Positions 16,321 to 25,316 are shown, counted from the stretch's first letter. The stretch: DNA of 32,242 nt from an uncultured Eubacteriales bacterium (GCA_934256695.1 CAKQPE010000012.1:1-32242), one strand, 5' to 3'. The notes: generated by a model from the letters alone, not told the origin. Translations and numbers: made by a program.

Positions 16321-17067
16321 TTAATTATAATAAATATCCAAAGTCTCCTGTGTATATGTACCGTCACTGTTATATATAACAAGCGTCGGCATAACCTTTA
16401 TCATAGGCTTTCCGCTTCTTACCGCCTCTACAAGCACCATATTCGGTTCTCTGTCGGCATAAGGCTGGACAAAACGTATTCTCTTAGGTTCAAGTTTATG
16501 TTCTCTCAGCACACACATAATATCCGTCAGTCTGTGGGGTCTGTGTACCATAAAAAACTTTCCGCCAAACTTTAAAAGTCTCTGTGCTGCAAAGGCAACA
16601 TCATCAAGGGAACACAAAACCTCATGTCGTGCTATTGTCTTTGGATCATAGCTGTTTTTTAATCCGCCTTCAAAATTCATATATGGCGGATTTGTAGTTA
16701 TTACATCAAAGGACGATGGTTTGAATATTTCCGCTGCCTTTTTAATATCCCCCTCAATTATATCTATCTTGTCCTGCAAATCATTAAGCATAACGCTTCT
16801 TTTTGCCATTTCTGCACTTTCCGGCTGAATTTCCAAAGCCGAGAAATGCTCGGCTTTTGTCTTTGCACTCATCAGTATAGGTATTACCCCTGTGCCTGTT
16901 CCCAAATCCAGAACCTTATCGCCTTTTTTTGCCGTTGCAAAGCCGCTTAAAAGTACGGCATCAACACCGAAACAAAATCTTTTCGGATCCTGAATAAGCA
17001 TATATCCGTTTCTGTGCAGGTCATCTACTCTTTCGTAATCCTTAATCTCAACCTTCATAGTTATCAA
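16321..17067 (-). CDS. trmN6: tRNA1(Val) A37 N6-methyltransferase (TrmN6/YabB family)
   Basis: SAM-dependent methyltransferase expected to form m6A37 in tRNA1(Val). About 245-248 residues, with motif I DLGTGTG (54-60) and the adenine-N6 signature NPPY (126-129) preceded by DVITT. The start is either TTG 17067, which overlaps the ricT stop, or ATG 17058 three codons in; no strong ribosome binding site separates them, so translational coupling to ricT is likely. The neighbour order ricT-trmN6-rsmI matches yaaT-yabB-yabC of B. subtilis, but the yabA and yazA genes that lie between there are missing. Confidence 0.88.
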   Translation of the reverse strand: MITMKVEIKDYERVDDLHRNGYMLIQDPKRFCFGVDAVLLSGFATAKKGDKVLDLGTGTGVIPILMSAKTKAEHFSALEIQPESAEMAKRSVMLNDLQDKIDIIEGDIKKAAEIFKPSSFDVITTNPPYMNFEGGLKNSYDPKTIARHEVLCSLDDVAFAAQRLLKFGGKFFMVHRPHRLTDIMCVLREHKLEPKRIRFVQPYADREPNMVLVEAVRSGKPMIKVMPTLVIYNSDGTYTQETLDIYYN

Positions 17068-17972
17068 TCCAAATCCATATCAAGCATTTCTTCTTTTCCC
17101 TTTGAGTTCTTAGGTTTTTTCTCGCCTTCTGTATTTTTAGGCTTGTTATTTTTCTTTGTTTTAAGAACCTTTATCTCATCTACTGCATAAAAATTAATTG
17201 TCGGAGGATCATTTTCGCTTTTCTTAACAGCCGCTTTTACGTTCTGCATAAGCACGTTTACGGAAAATATTTCTCCCGTTCCGTCAGGGGTTGTGATCAT
17301 ATCGCCAACATCAGGAAGGTTTTTGTTAAGTTCCTCATACACTTCCTCCTCATATTTAAGACAGCACATAAGTCTGCCGCAGATTCCGCTTATTTTTGTA
17401 GGGTTCAATGACAGATTCTGTTCCTTTGCCATTTTGATTGAAACAGGGTGAAAATCCCCAAGGAATGTGGCACAGCAAAGAGGTCTGCCGCAGATTCCTA
17501 TGCCATTAAGCATTTTGGCTTCGTCTCTTACGCCTATCTGTCGCAGCTCTATTCTTGTTCTGAATATTGATGCAAGTTCTTTTACAAGATCCCTGAAATC
17601 AACTCGTCCATCTGATGTAAAGTAAAATATAAGCTTGTTGTGGTCAAATGTCATTTCGACATCAACAAGTTTCATATCAAGACCATGCTTTAATATTTTT
17701 TCCTCACAGATTGAAAAGGCTTCTTTTTCTTTCTTTTTGTCTTCTTCCTGCTGAAGTGCATCATCATCTGTTGCTGGACGTATAACCTTTTTTAACGGCT
17801 GAAAAACTTCGCTGTCATCAACCATCATATTTTCTTTTACAACCTGACCGTATTCCACTCCCCTTGCCGTTTCAACAATGGCAAAGCTGTTTTTTTCGAA
17901 TTTATTGTTGTCAGGATCAAAGTAATACACTTTGCCTGCTTTTTTAAACCTTACACCTATTACCTCAGTCAT
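17064..17972 (-). CDS. ricT: RicT (YaaT), PSP1-domain Y-complex protein
   Basis: Member of the YaaT/RicT family. In B. subtilis RicT forms the iron-sulfur Y-complex with RicA and RicF, which promotes RNase Y-dependent mRNA maturation. The 302-residue protein has the PSP1 C-terminal domain and the full conserved cysteine set CGRPLCC (C161, C166, C167) and CGRLMCC (C198, C203, C204). A Lys-rich tail follows (about 270-297). ATG 17972 has AAGGAG 7 nt upstream, placed inside the last codons of holB, so the two genes are coupled. RicA and RicF are not in the window. Confidence 0.93.
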   Translation of the reverse strand: MTEVIGVRFKKAGKVYYFDPDNNKFEKNSFAIVETARGVEYGQVVKENMMVDDSEVFQPLKKVIRPATDDDALQQEEDKKKEKEAFSICEEKILKHGLDMKLVDVEMTFDHNKLIFYFTSDGRVDFRDLVKELASIFRTRIELRQIGVRDEAKMLNGIGICGRPLCCATFLGDFHPVSIKMAKEQNLSLNPTKISGICGRLMCCLKYEEEVYEELNKNLPDVGDMITTPDGTGEIFSVNVLMQNVKAAVKKSENDPPTINFYAVDEIKVLKTKKNNKPKNTEGEKKPKNSKGKEEMLDMDLD

Positions 17973-17973
17973 T

Positions 17974-18963
17974 TCAACTCTCCTTTAAGTTCATAAAAAG
18001 CACTTCCATAGAAAGCCGGAAGGCTGTGTTCTGACGTATTTTCTTTTTTATATCCATAATAAAATCAAGCCTTTTGGCTATTGTTTGTTCATTAAGATTT
18101 TTGGCTTTTTTTTCTATTAATCCTATTTTATCTTTTTGTATAACATATCTGTCATCTTTAAACAAACGCATACAGAACACATCTCTGTAGAACATATACA
18201 TTATATCAAAAAGTTCCGAATAAGCCTTATATTTTTCCATTTCTTTTGCCATAAGCATAGCAGATACAAAATCCATTGTATCCAGCCTGTCAAGACAGGA
18301 AATAATATCGTTACGCATCTGATAAAAATTTTCGTCACCGGAAAGTCTCAACGCTTCCCCTATACTGCCTACGCTGTATTCAGCATAAAACGCTGCGTCA
18401 TCTTCATTCATTGCACAATTATTTATAAGATAATTTTTTATTAAATTTACCGATATCGGCGAAAATTTCATCATTACGCACCTTGAAAGCACTGTAGGCA
18501 AAAAATTTTCCGTATTTTCGGCTATAAGTATTATAAGAACATATTTTGGCGGTTCTTCAAGAGTTTTTAAAAGTGCATTTTGTGCCTGTGAAGTCATTGT
18601 ATCTGCCTTATCAATTATAAATATTTTCCTTTTATAACTGTAGGGTTTTATTTTTACTTCATTTACTATTTGCTCTCTTATATCATCAACAGATATGCTT
18701 ATTGTTTTTGTAGCCTTAACATAAAACACATCTGGATTATTGCCGCTTTCAAACTGTATGCATGACGGACATTTGCCACAGGCGTTTCCGTTTATGGGCG
18801 AAAGACAGTTTGCCGTCTTGGCAAAAGCACCTGCCGTTAAATTTCTGCCTGATCCCTTGTTTCCGCAAAAAATATAGGCATGTGAGGTCATGTCGTTTTT
18901 TATGCTTTCCCTAAGACTTTTTATTATTCTTTCATGTCCTGCAACAGCATTAAAATCCGCCAT
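17974..18963 (-). CDS. holB: DNA polymerase III delta-prime subunit
   Basis: Clamp-loader subunit that helps load the sliding clamp during replication. The 329-residue protein has an AAA+ module with a degenerate P-loop GNKGSGRN (34-41, no GKT), typical of delta-prime, which does not hydrolyse ATP. It also has a four-cysteine zinc site (C53, C62, C65, C68), a Walker-B-like FIIDKAD, the LLKTLEEPP motif and LSRC. Its ATG shares one base with the tmk stop codon (TAATG), a sign of coupling, and it runs straight into ricT. Confidence 0.94.
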   Translation of the reverse strand: MADFNAVAGHERIIKSLRESIKNDMTSHAYIFCGNKGSGRNLTAGAFAKTANCLSPINGNACGKCPSCIQFESGNNPDVFYVKATKTISISVDDIREQIVNEVKIKPYSYKRKIFIIDKADTMTSQAQNALLKTLEEPPKYVLIILIAENTENFLPTVLSRCVMMKFSPISVNLIKNYLINNCAMNEDDAAFYAEYSVGSIGEALRLSGDENFYQMRNDIISCLDRLDTMDFVSAMLMAKEMEKYKAYSELFDIMYMFYRDVFCMRLFKDDRYVIQKDKIGLIEKKAKNLNEQTIAKRLDFIMDIKKKIRQNTAFRLSMEVLFMNLKES

Positions 18964-19601
18964 TATTTTCCCTCCGAAAGCTTGTCAAACAGTTCATCAA
19001 GACATTTTTTTGTCTCTGCCCATACTTTTTCCATGCTCATTGACGCATCTATACGTTTTATTCTTTTCGGATATTTTTCGGCAAGGCTTATATATCCTTC
19101 ATAAACCCGATTATGAAAATCCAGACTCTCCTGTTCCATTCTGTCCAAGTCATGCTGATTTTTCTTTCTTAAAATCCCCTTTTCCGGCGGAAGATCAAAA
19201 AACAATGTCATATCTGGCATACATTTTGATATGGCAAAACCGTTTATCTCCTCTATTTTTTCTGCCGTAAGCTTTCTGCCATAGCCTTGGTAAGCAATGC
19301 TTGAATCTATGTATCTGTCACAGACAACTATTTTTCCTTCTTCCAATGCCGGCACAATAACTTCGTTTACAAGCTGTATACGGCTTGCGGCATAAAGAAG
19401 TGCCTCTGTCTGCGGAGTCATGGCAATATTTTCGGTATCAAGTATAACGTTTCGTATTTTCTCACTTATGGCATTTCCGCCCGGTTCTCTCAGAAAAACA
19501 GCGTCTTTTTTTCTTTCTTCAAGATATTTTTTTATAAACTCAAGCTGGGTACTCTTGCCTGCACCGTCGGTACCCTCTGCCGATATAAATATTCCACACA
19601 T
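18963..19601 (-). CDS. tmk: Thymidylate kinase
   Basis: Phosphorylates dTMP to dTDP for DNA synthesis. The 212-residue protein shows the P-loop EGTDGAGKST (9-18), the dTMP-binding LREPGG, and the CDRYIDSSIAYQG segment with the DRY/H-type motif. A lid region follows around LRKKNQHDLDRME. ATG 19601 has GGAGAGG about 8 nt upstream. It is second in the operon, 30 nt after the signal peptidase gene. Confidence 0.95.
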   Translation of the reverse strand: MCGIFISAEGTDGAGKSTQLEFIKKYLEERKKDAVFLREPGGNAISEKIRNVILDTENIAMTPQTEALLYAASRIQLVNEVIVPALEEGKIVVCDRYIDSSIAYQGYGRKLTAEKIEEINGFAISKCMPDMTLFFDLPPEKGILRKKNQHDLDRMEQESLDFHNRVYEGYISLAEKYPKRIKRIDASMSMEKVWAETKKCLDELFDKLSEGK

Positions 19602-19631
19602 AAATTACAACCTCTCCACAAACAATATATT

Positions 19632-20144
19632 TTAATTTTTTCCTATCATGATTTTAATATTGTCAAACGGATAAAACCTAAGTACAACAACACCCTTTAT
19701 ATTATCTTTTTTAACCGAACCGAAAAACCGGCTGTCGGTACTTTTGGACGGATTATCCCCCAGAACAAAATATTCTCCGTCTGTCAATATGTATTCGGCA
19801 TTATCCCCTGTGCAATCATAATTTTCTTTAAGCACATCGTTTATATAAAGACTTCCGTCCCTAATGCTTATTTTATCCCCGCTTTTTGCAGCTATTCTTT
19901 TTACTATTTTTATATTCTTTATACCGTCATTGTAGTTCAAAACAACTATATCACCGGTATCATATAGGCCAAGCATTGCCGCCGCTCTGCTCATAAGCAC
20001 TCGGTCGTTGTTTTCAAGAGCGGAATACATGGACTCACCGGTTATTTTAACAGGAAAAATTATATAATACAGTACAAGAACAATCACTGCCGCCTGAAAA
20101 AATTCCCCCGATAATTTTACAATAATATCTTTATTCAAAATCAA
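19632..20144 (-). CDS. lepB: Type I signal peptidase
   Basis: Membrane serine protease that removes signal peptides from secreted proteins. The 170-residue protein has one N-terminal membrane span (about 16-31), the catalytic serine in GESMYSAL (Ser38), the catalytic lysine in IVKRIAA (Lys82) and the S26 box GDNPSKSTDSRFFG (129-142). It is small, like the Firmicutes SipS group. No ATG start exists: TTG 20144 and TTG 20138 are the candidates, and GGAG lies 4 or 10 nt upstream of them respectively, so the exact start is open. It heads the operon with tmk and holB. Confidence 0.92.
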   Translation of the reverse strand: MILNKDIIVKLSGEFFQAAVIVLVLYYIIFPVKITGESMYSALENNDRVLMSRAAAMLGLYDTGDIVVLNYNDGIKNIKIVKRIAAKSGDKISIRDGSLYINDVLKENYDCTGDNAEYILTDGEYFVLGDNPSKSTDSRFFGSVKKDNIKGVVVLRFYPFDNIKIMIGKN

Positions 20145-20190
20145 TCAGCTCCGTCAGCAGTATTTATTATATAAAAATGCTTTATACTTT

Positions 20191-20220
20191 AGTATATATC
20201 TTTTCACATATAAGTTTCAA
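20191..20220 (-). promoter_or_regulatory. Promoter of lepB-tmk-holB-ricT-trmN6-rsmI operon
   Basis: Minus strand -35 TTGAAA (20215-20220), 18-nt spacer, -10 TATACT (20191-20196). It is the only good promoter seen upstream of the six tightly spaced genes. The adjoining stretch to 20340 holds nothing else I can support. Confidence 0.6.
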
Positions 20221-20339
20221 GACCTAAAAAACACCTATCTTATCAACACGCCAAAGCCTTTGATATTTAAAAAAACTTTTATCAATATGCAGCAGTCTAT
20301 CTGCCCTATTTGAACTATAAATATAAATTTATAAAAGAC

Positions 20340-20560
20340 TAAGACCGTGGGACTCTGTCCCACAACCCTGCGATTTTTTGAAAAAAATCGAGTAAAACTT
20401 TTGGTAAAATGCCATTTCATTGCATTTTTTGTAAATCCATTAACGGAAATTTTATAATTAAAACCCAAATACCGTGACTTTGTCACGGTATTTTACTAAA
20501 AGTTTAGGTCAAGCCTTTTCAAAGGCTTGTGGGGTATTGGGGCAATGCCCCAAGGTCTTC
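20340..20560. repeat. Modular repeat copy before cobalamin riboswitch
   Basis: The left arm has TGGGAC/GTCCCA and a GATTTTTT/AAAAAATC stem. An ATGCCATTTCATTGCAT hairpin (one mismatch) follows, then the core hairpin AAATACCGTGAC/GTCACGGTATTT (20467-20493). The right arm has AAGCCTTTT/AAAGGCTT and TTGGGGC/GCCCCAA with an AAT loop. The core and start of the right arm are nearly identical to 4046-4100, and the right arm to 186-247. Confidence 0.8.
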
Positions 20561-20639
20561 GGTAAATTTATATTTATGTATCCGTAATTTTGTGATAAAA
20601 TTTAATCTGATTAAAAACTTAATAAACAATATTTCTTCT

Positions 20640-20831
20640 GTCTTTATTGACAACATGGAATAGGGTGAAATTCCCTGCGAGTCGGTCACTGTGAAGTCTT
20701 TTTAAGAATAAGTCAGATACATGGAAGGATATTCTGCCTTTGCCGAAACCGAAGGTACGTTATAAACAATAAATTTTATGCGGGCATAGACCCGTTTTTA
20801 GGCGTACTCATATTTTGGAGTACGCTTTTTT
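20640..20831 (+). promoter_or_regulatory. Cobalamin riboswitch with intrinsic terminator
   Basis: The segment 20656-20725 carries the cobalamin aptamer core: GGGTGAAATTCCC, then GGTCACTGTGAAG, then AAGAATAAGTCAGATAC (20703-20719), the last being the most diagnostic block. A small CGGG/CCCG hairpin (20781-20794) and a terminator (GCGTACTC/GAGTACGC, 20802-20825, then T run to 20831) precede the LysR gene. Expected effect: B12 binding promotes termination, so the downstream genes are made only when B12 is scarce. The class is recognised from motifs; switching is inferred. I see no convincing promoter for the leader. Confidence 0.82.
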
Positions 20832-20851
20832 ATATCTCAGAGGTGATTTAA

Positions 20852-21757
20852 ATGACACTGCTTCAATTAAAGTATGCCCTAACTGCCGCAGAGTGTAAGA
20901 CAGTAAGCGAGGCGGCAAAAAAACTTTATATATCCCAGCCAAGCCTCACATCTGCAATAAAAGAACTTGAAGATGAACTGGGAATCACTATTTTTAACAG
21001 GACTAACAAAGGAATAATTATTTCTGCCGAAGGTGAAGAATTTCTCGGCTATGCAAGACAGGTCATAGAACAGACAAATCTTATAAACGAACGGTATTTT
21101 TCGGCAGTACCCATAAAGCACAGATTTTGTGTCTCAACCCAGCACTATTCATTTGCCGTGGAAGCCTTTGTTAAACTGCTAAAAGAATACGGCGGAGATG
21201 AGTATGATTTCCGAATAAGAGAAACTCAGACATATGAAATAATCGAAGATGTGGCAAAACTAAAAAGCGAGGTTGGAGTTATATATATAAATAAATTTAA
21301 TGAAACGGTTATACAAAAAACCATTAAAGAAAATAACCTTAAATTCAACTCGCTTTTTGTTGCCAGACCACACGTTTTTGTCAGTATATACAGTCCGCTT
21401 GCAAAGAAGAAGATAATTACCCTTGACGATTTAAAGCCATATCCGAGACTTTCTTATGAACAGGGTGAGCATAACTCCTTTTATTTCTCGGAAGAAATTT
21501 TAAGTACATTGGAAAGCAAAAAAGATATTCGTGTGTGCGACAGGGCAACACTTTTTAACCTCCTTATCGGTCTTGACGGTTATACTATATGCAGTGGCAT
21601 CATAAACGAAAAGCTTAACGGAAAAAACATATTGGCAATCCCCCTTGATATTGATGACTATATGGAAATAGGCTATATAGTTCACAAAAGAGTTGCCATA
21701 GGAAAATTCGGAATCCTGTATATTGAAGCATTAAAAGAATATACATCTGATATTTGA
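20852..21757 (+). CDS. LysR-family transcriptional regulator
   Basis: DNA-binding regulator of 301 residues. The winged helix-turn-helix is at about 1-60 (LKYALTAAECKTVSEAAKKLYISQPSLTSAI within it, ending in LGITIFNRTNKG), followed by a linker helix and a two-lobe effector domain. The start is ATG 20852 with GAGGTGAT upstream. It lies 20 nt after the riboswitch terminator and 119 nt before the methionine-synthase-like gene, on the same strand. It probably activates or tunes that gene and itself answers to B12. The effector is unknown; methionine-pathway metabolites are the natural guess. Confidence 0.9.
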   Translation: MTLLQLKYALTAAECKTVSEAAKKLYISQPSLTSAIKELEDELGITIFNRTNKGIIISAEGEEFLGYARQVIEQTNLINERYFSAVPIKHRFCVSTQHYSFAVEAFVKLLKEYGGDEYDFRIRETQTYEIIEDVAKLKSEVGVIYINKFNETVIQKTIKENNLKFNSLFVARPHVFVSIYSPLAKKKIITLDDLKPYPRLSYEQGEHNSFYFSEEILSTLESKKDIRVCDRATLFNLLIGLDGYTICSGIINEKLNGKNILAIPLDIDDYMEIGYIVHKRVAIGKFGILYIEALKEYTSDI

Positions 21758-21796
21758 TATATATAAAATCTATACCAAACACCAAATTATGTATAT

Positions 21797-21825
21797 TTTA
21801 CATATTTATATTGTCTGCTTATACT
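21797..21825 (+). promoter_or_regulatory. Promoter of methionine-synthase-like gene
   Basis: -35 TTTACA (21797-21802), 17-nt spacer, -10 TATACT (21820-21825), about 45 nt before the ribosome binding site AAAGGAG. A separate promoter here means the enzyme gene need not be read through from the riboswitch, which supports control through the LysR protein. Confidence 0.7.
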
Positions 21826-21876
21826 GATACTCAGCTAAAACATTTCAGAAATTTATCAGACAAAGGAGAGATATAA

Positions 21877-22995
21877 ATGAGCAATTTAAAAGCACCGTTC
21901 AGATGCGATTATGTAGGAAGTTTTTTAAGACCGGAACCGATAAAGAAAGCAAGAGCGGATTTTAAGGACGGAAAAATCACAGCTGATGATTTAAGAAAAA
22001 TCGAAAACGAAGAAATTGCAAAGCTTGTTGAAAAACAGAAAAAGGCAGGCTACCATGTTATTACAGACGGTGAGTTCAGAAGAAGCTACTGGCATTTGGA
22101 CTTTATGTGGGGACTTAACGGAATAAAAGAAATCGAACTTGACCACGGATATTTTTTCCATGGCGAAGAAACCACTCACGGCTCAGCAGAAGTAACAGGT
22201 AAAATTTCCGGCGAAAACCACCCGTTTGTTGAAGATTACAAATTCGTAAAACAGTTTGAGGACGAAAACACAGTTGCAAAACAGACAATTCCCGCACCGG
22301 CACAAACATTGGCTGAGCTTTTCAGAGAAGATAACGGAAAGAAAACAGAAAAAATTTATCCGAATATCAATGACCTTATAAATGACCTTGCCGCTGCATA
22401 CAGAACCGTTATTAAAGAACTTTATGCCGCCGGCTGCCGCAACATACAGTTTGATGACTGCACATGGGGCATGATAGTAGATGATAAATACTGGGCTGCA
22501 AAAGTAGGCGACGGATTTACCCTTAAAGACGAAGCCGAAAAATACCTTAAAGTAAATAATCTTGCCATAGAAGGAAAACCGGACGATCTTACAATTACAA
22601 CCCATGTATGCAGAGGAAACTATCATTCTACATATGCCTCAAAGGGAGCATATGATGCCGTAGCACCCTATCTTTTTGCAAAAGAAAATGCAGATGCTTT
22701 TTATCTGGAATTTGATGACGAGCGTTCAGGCGGATTTGAACCGCTTAAATATGTTTCTGACAACAAAAAAGTTGTACTTGGACTTATAACAACAAAATCA
22801 CCTGTACTCGAAAACAAAGAAACAGTTATTGCAAGAATAAAAGAAGCTGCCAAATACATTCCTTTAGACAGACTTTATCTCAGCCCACAGTGTGGCTTTG
22901 CATCATGCGAAATCGGAAATAAGCTTACAGCTGAACAACAATGGGCAAAGCTTGCACTCGTAAAAGAAATTGCCGAAGAAATTTGGGGAAATTAA
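21877..22995 (+). CDS. B12-independent methionine synthase-like protein (MetE C-terminal fold, YxjG/YxjH type)
   Basis: The 372-residue protein corresponds to the catalytic barrel of cobalamin-independent methionine synthase without the N-terminal MetE half. Zinc-ligand candidates are in order and context: His243 and Cys245 in THVCRGN, Glu278 in YLEFDDERSGG, and Cys339 in SPQCGFAS. The N-terminal DYVGSFLRP and ITDGEFRRSYW motifs are typical of the YxjG/YxjH group. It is expected to methylate homocysteine to methionine; the methyl donor is uncertain for these short forms. The upstream B12 riboswitch and LysR gene agree with a B12-sparing role. ATG has AAAGGAGAG 7 nt upstream. A bidirectional terminator follows. 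Confidence 0.85.
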   Translation: MSNLKAPFRCDYVGSFLRPEPIKKARADFKDGKITADDLRKIENEEIAKLVEKQKKAGYHVITDGEFRRSYWHLDFMWGLNGIKEIELDHGYFFHGEETTHGSAEVTGKISGENHPFVEDYKFVKQFEDENTVAKQTIPAPAQTLAELFREDNGKKTEKIYPNINDLINDLAAAYRTVIKELYAAGCRNIQFDDCTWGMIVDDKYWAAKVGDGFTLKDEAEKYLKVNNLAIEGKPDDLTITTHVCRGNYHSTYASKGAYDAVAPYLFAKENADAFYLEFDDERSGGFEPLKYVSDNKKVVLGLITTKSPVLENKETVIARIKEAAKYIPLDRLYLSPQCGFASCEIGNKLTAEQQWAKLALVKEIAEEIWGN

Positions 22996-23045
22996 AACAT
23001 ATATCCAAGAAAAAAGCACTCCTACCCTTATTTAAAAAACAAACA

Positions 23046-23086
23046 GCAAAAGCCTCAATGACTTTTTCGGTCATTGAGGCTTTTGC
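23046..23086. terminator. Bidirectional terminator between convergent genes
   Basis: Perfect 17-bp stem (GCAAAAGCCTCAATGAC and complement) with a 7-nt loop, flanked by A/T runs, serving the methionine-synthase-like gene (+) and the kinase gene (-). The CCTCAATGAC stem is also found in the activase terminator at 8431-8466. Confidence 0.85.
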
Positions 23087-23108
23087 AATGTAATTAAATC
23101 CAAATATA

Positions 23109-23957
23109 TCAAATTTGGGTCAATAAACCTAAGTGGTTTTCAAAATCAACACCATCATTTACATCTGTATTCTCAAGAGATGTATCATAAACTGCCTTTG
23201 AAATAAAATCTGCCGCTGTGTTTACTGCCGTTGTAATATCAAACCCACGCACTGACATTGCCGATACTATAGATGCCATAATATCACCTGTACCTGAATA
23301 TCCGCCTTTTAATTTAGGTCTTTTTACAACGCCTGTTTTATTTAAATCAGCTATTACGTTGCTTATGTATTCTTTGCCTTCTTCAACGGTATTTACACCT
23401 GTAACAATAACCGTTGTTTTTGTTTTGTCAGCAAGCTTTAAAGCTGTTTCCTTAACTTTTGCCAAATTCTCTGTGCCGTTTTCAAGCAAAAGTTTTTTCG
23501 AGTCCAACCCACTTAAAAGACAAAGTTCCGTTACATTAGGCAGCATTATATCCGCCATTTGTGCAAGATAAAGCATACTGTCTCTTAACCTGATACTATA
23601 GTTGGCATAGGGCACATGGGCATCACCCATTACAGGGTCAAGAACAAACTTAACGCTGTCTTTTTTAAACTTCTCCGCCAGTTTAATTACGGAAGACACC
23701 TGTTCGTTTCCGGAAAGGAAACCGGAATATATTCCGTCAAATGAAAAGCCGAGTTCAAGCCATTTTTCTATTATAAAATCCATGTCGCCCGTAAGTTCTT
23801 TCATATAAAAACTGCTGTAGCAGGTCTGGTTTGAAAGAACAGATGTAGGCAAAGGACACGCCTGAACCTTTAAAGCCGATATTACAGGTATTGCGGCTGT
23901 AAGGGAACATTTCCCAAAGCCGGATATATCATTTACAACAGCAATTTTTTTAATCAT
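23109..23957 (-). CDS. Pyridoxal/pyridoxamine kinase (PfkB-type)
   Basis: Phosphorylates pyridoxal or pyridoxamine in vitamin B6 salvage. The 282-residue ribokinase-fold protein has the PdxK/PdxY N-terminal VNDISGFGKCSL, the DPVMGD motif (107-112), PNVTEL (140-145) and the anion-hole/catalytic GTGD (222-225, Asp225 as base). Its ATG directly follows the MATE stop codon (TAAATG), so the two are one transcript. Related thiamin-pathway kinases (ThiD) share the fold, but the N-terminal motif favours B6. Confidence 0.9.
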   Translation of the reverse strand: MIKKIAVVNDISGFGKCSLTAAIPVISALKVQACPLPTSVLSNQTCYSSFYMKELTGDMDFIIEKWLELGFSFDGIYSGFLSGNEQVSSVIKLAEKFKKDSVKFVLDPVMGDAHVPYANYSIRLRDSMLYLAQMADIMLPNVTELCLLSGLDSKKLLLENGTENLAKVKETALKLADKTKTTVIVTGVNTVEEGKEYISNVIADLNKTGVVKRPKLKGGYSGTGDIMASIVSAMSVRGFDITTAVNTAADFISKAVYDTSLENTDVNDGVDFENHLGLLTQI

Positions 23958-25316
23958 TTAATCCACCATTTCGTCAGCTTTCATTCCAACTTTATCGGAA
24001 TGGACATATTTTTTATAGAATATAAGCGATACTATTGTACCAAAGGACCAGCCTACCGGCCATGAAAGCCATACACCTGTTTCTGTTCCTATTATTGCGG
24101 CAAGTATATAAGAAAGTATAACCCTTAAAATAAGGTCTGTAAACGTAGAAAACATAAACGCAAACATTTTTCCCGTTCCACGCAATATACTGTCACTTAA
24201 AATCTTGATGCCAACAACAACATAAAACGGCGAAACTATGCGAAGAAACATTATTCCTACATCAACTGCCTTAACCTCGTTAAGATCTATAAAAAATCCC
24301 ATAAGCATTGAGGAAATTCCCACATAAAAAGCCGTAATCACAAGTGCAACGGCAGCTACCATTTTTATTCCGGCCTTAAACCCAAGGCGTACTCTGTCCA
24401 TAAGTCCGGCACCGTAGTTCTGTGCCGCAAAACTCGAAACACCGCTGCCCAAAGTAGTTATGCTTACTATAGCAAAGGTGTTAAGCTTTATTGCCGCCGA
24501 ATATCCGGCTATAACATCAGAACCATAGCTGTTTATAAGTGCCTGTATAAAAAGATTGCCTACCGAAACAAAGCTCTGCTGAAGTATACTCGGTACAGCT
24601 ACTGTCATAAGTCTTTTGAAAATATTAAGAGAGAAAATCTCAGGCTTTTCGTCTGTTTTAATATTATGCACTCTTTTCATAAGAAAGGCAAGTGCAAGCA
24701 CTGCCGCCGCCGTCTGTGCTATAAATGTTGCCCATGCAAGACCGGCTATACCCATATTAAGCTTCGTTACCATAAAAATATCAAGGAAAACATTGCCTAT
24801 AGATGAGCAGATAAGGAAATACAGCGGCATTTTGCTGTCGCCCAAAGCGGCAAAAATACCTGTACATATATTATATATAATAAGAGAGAAAAGACCGAAT
24901 ATATAAATATCCAAATAAACTCTTGCCCCTGAAAATATATCCTTCGGTGTATTAAGTGCAAGAAGCATTGAGGAGCTAAAAAGAATACAGAATATTGTAA
25001 GCAGCACAGCCATAACAAAGGAAGAAATAAGCGATGTAAAAACCGCTGTTTTCATTGATTTCATTTTCTTACTGCCGAAAAGCTGGCTTATTATAACCGA
25101 ACAGCCTGTATTAAGACCAATGGCAACAGCCATTATAATCATAGTCACCGGATAGGAGGCACCTATTGCCGCCAATGCTTCCTTTCCTACAAATCTGCCT
25201 GCTATGGCACTATCTGCCATGCTGTAGAACTGCTGAAAAATAGCACATACCAAAAGCGGTGCCGAAAACTCAAGCAGTGTCTTTCCGGGTGAACCCGTTG
25301 TTAAATCTTTTGTCAA
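23958..25316 (-). CDS. MATE-family efflux transporter
   Basis: Twelve-span inner-membrane antiporter of 452 residues in the DinF/NorM superfamily that exports cationic or other small compounds with sodium or proton exchange. Supporting features are the N-terminal GSPGKTLLEFSAPLL, ADSAIAGRFVGKEALAAIGASYP, the matching second-half start VAVPSILQQSFVSVGN, and AAQNYGAG. It starts at TTG 25316; AGGTG lies 7 nt upstream and an in-frame stop lies two codons before. The substrate is unknown. Pairing with a B6 kinase gene might hint at a vitamin-related cargo, but that is speculation. Confidence 0.92.
   Translation of the reverse strand: MTKDLTTGSPGKTLLEFSAPLLVCAIFQQFYSMADSAIAGRFVGKEALAAIGASYPVTMIIMAVAIGLNTGCSVIISQLFGSKKMKSMKTAVFTSLISSFVMAVLLTIFCILFSSSMLLALNTPKDIFSGARVYLDIYIFGLFSLIIYNICTGIFAALGDSKMPLYFLICSSIGNVFLDIFMVTKLNMGIAGLAWATFIAQTAAAVLALAFLMKRVHNIKTDEKPEIFSLNIFKRLMTVAVPSILQQSFVSVGNLFIQALINSYGSDVIAGYSAAIKLNTFAIVSITTLGSGVSSFAAQNYGAGLMDRVRLGFKAGIKMVAAVALVITAFYVGISSMLMGFFIDLNEVKAVDVGIMFLRIVSPFYVVVGIKILSDSILRGTGKMFAFMFSTFTDLILRVILSYILAAIIGTETGVWLSWPVGWSFGTIVSLIFYKKYVHSDKVGMKADEMVD

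Noticed and set aside
20235..20486. 83-codon leftward open frame near the operon promoter
   Set aside because: Made of repeat sequence with no ribosome binding site; the frame crosses hairpin modules.
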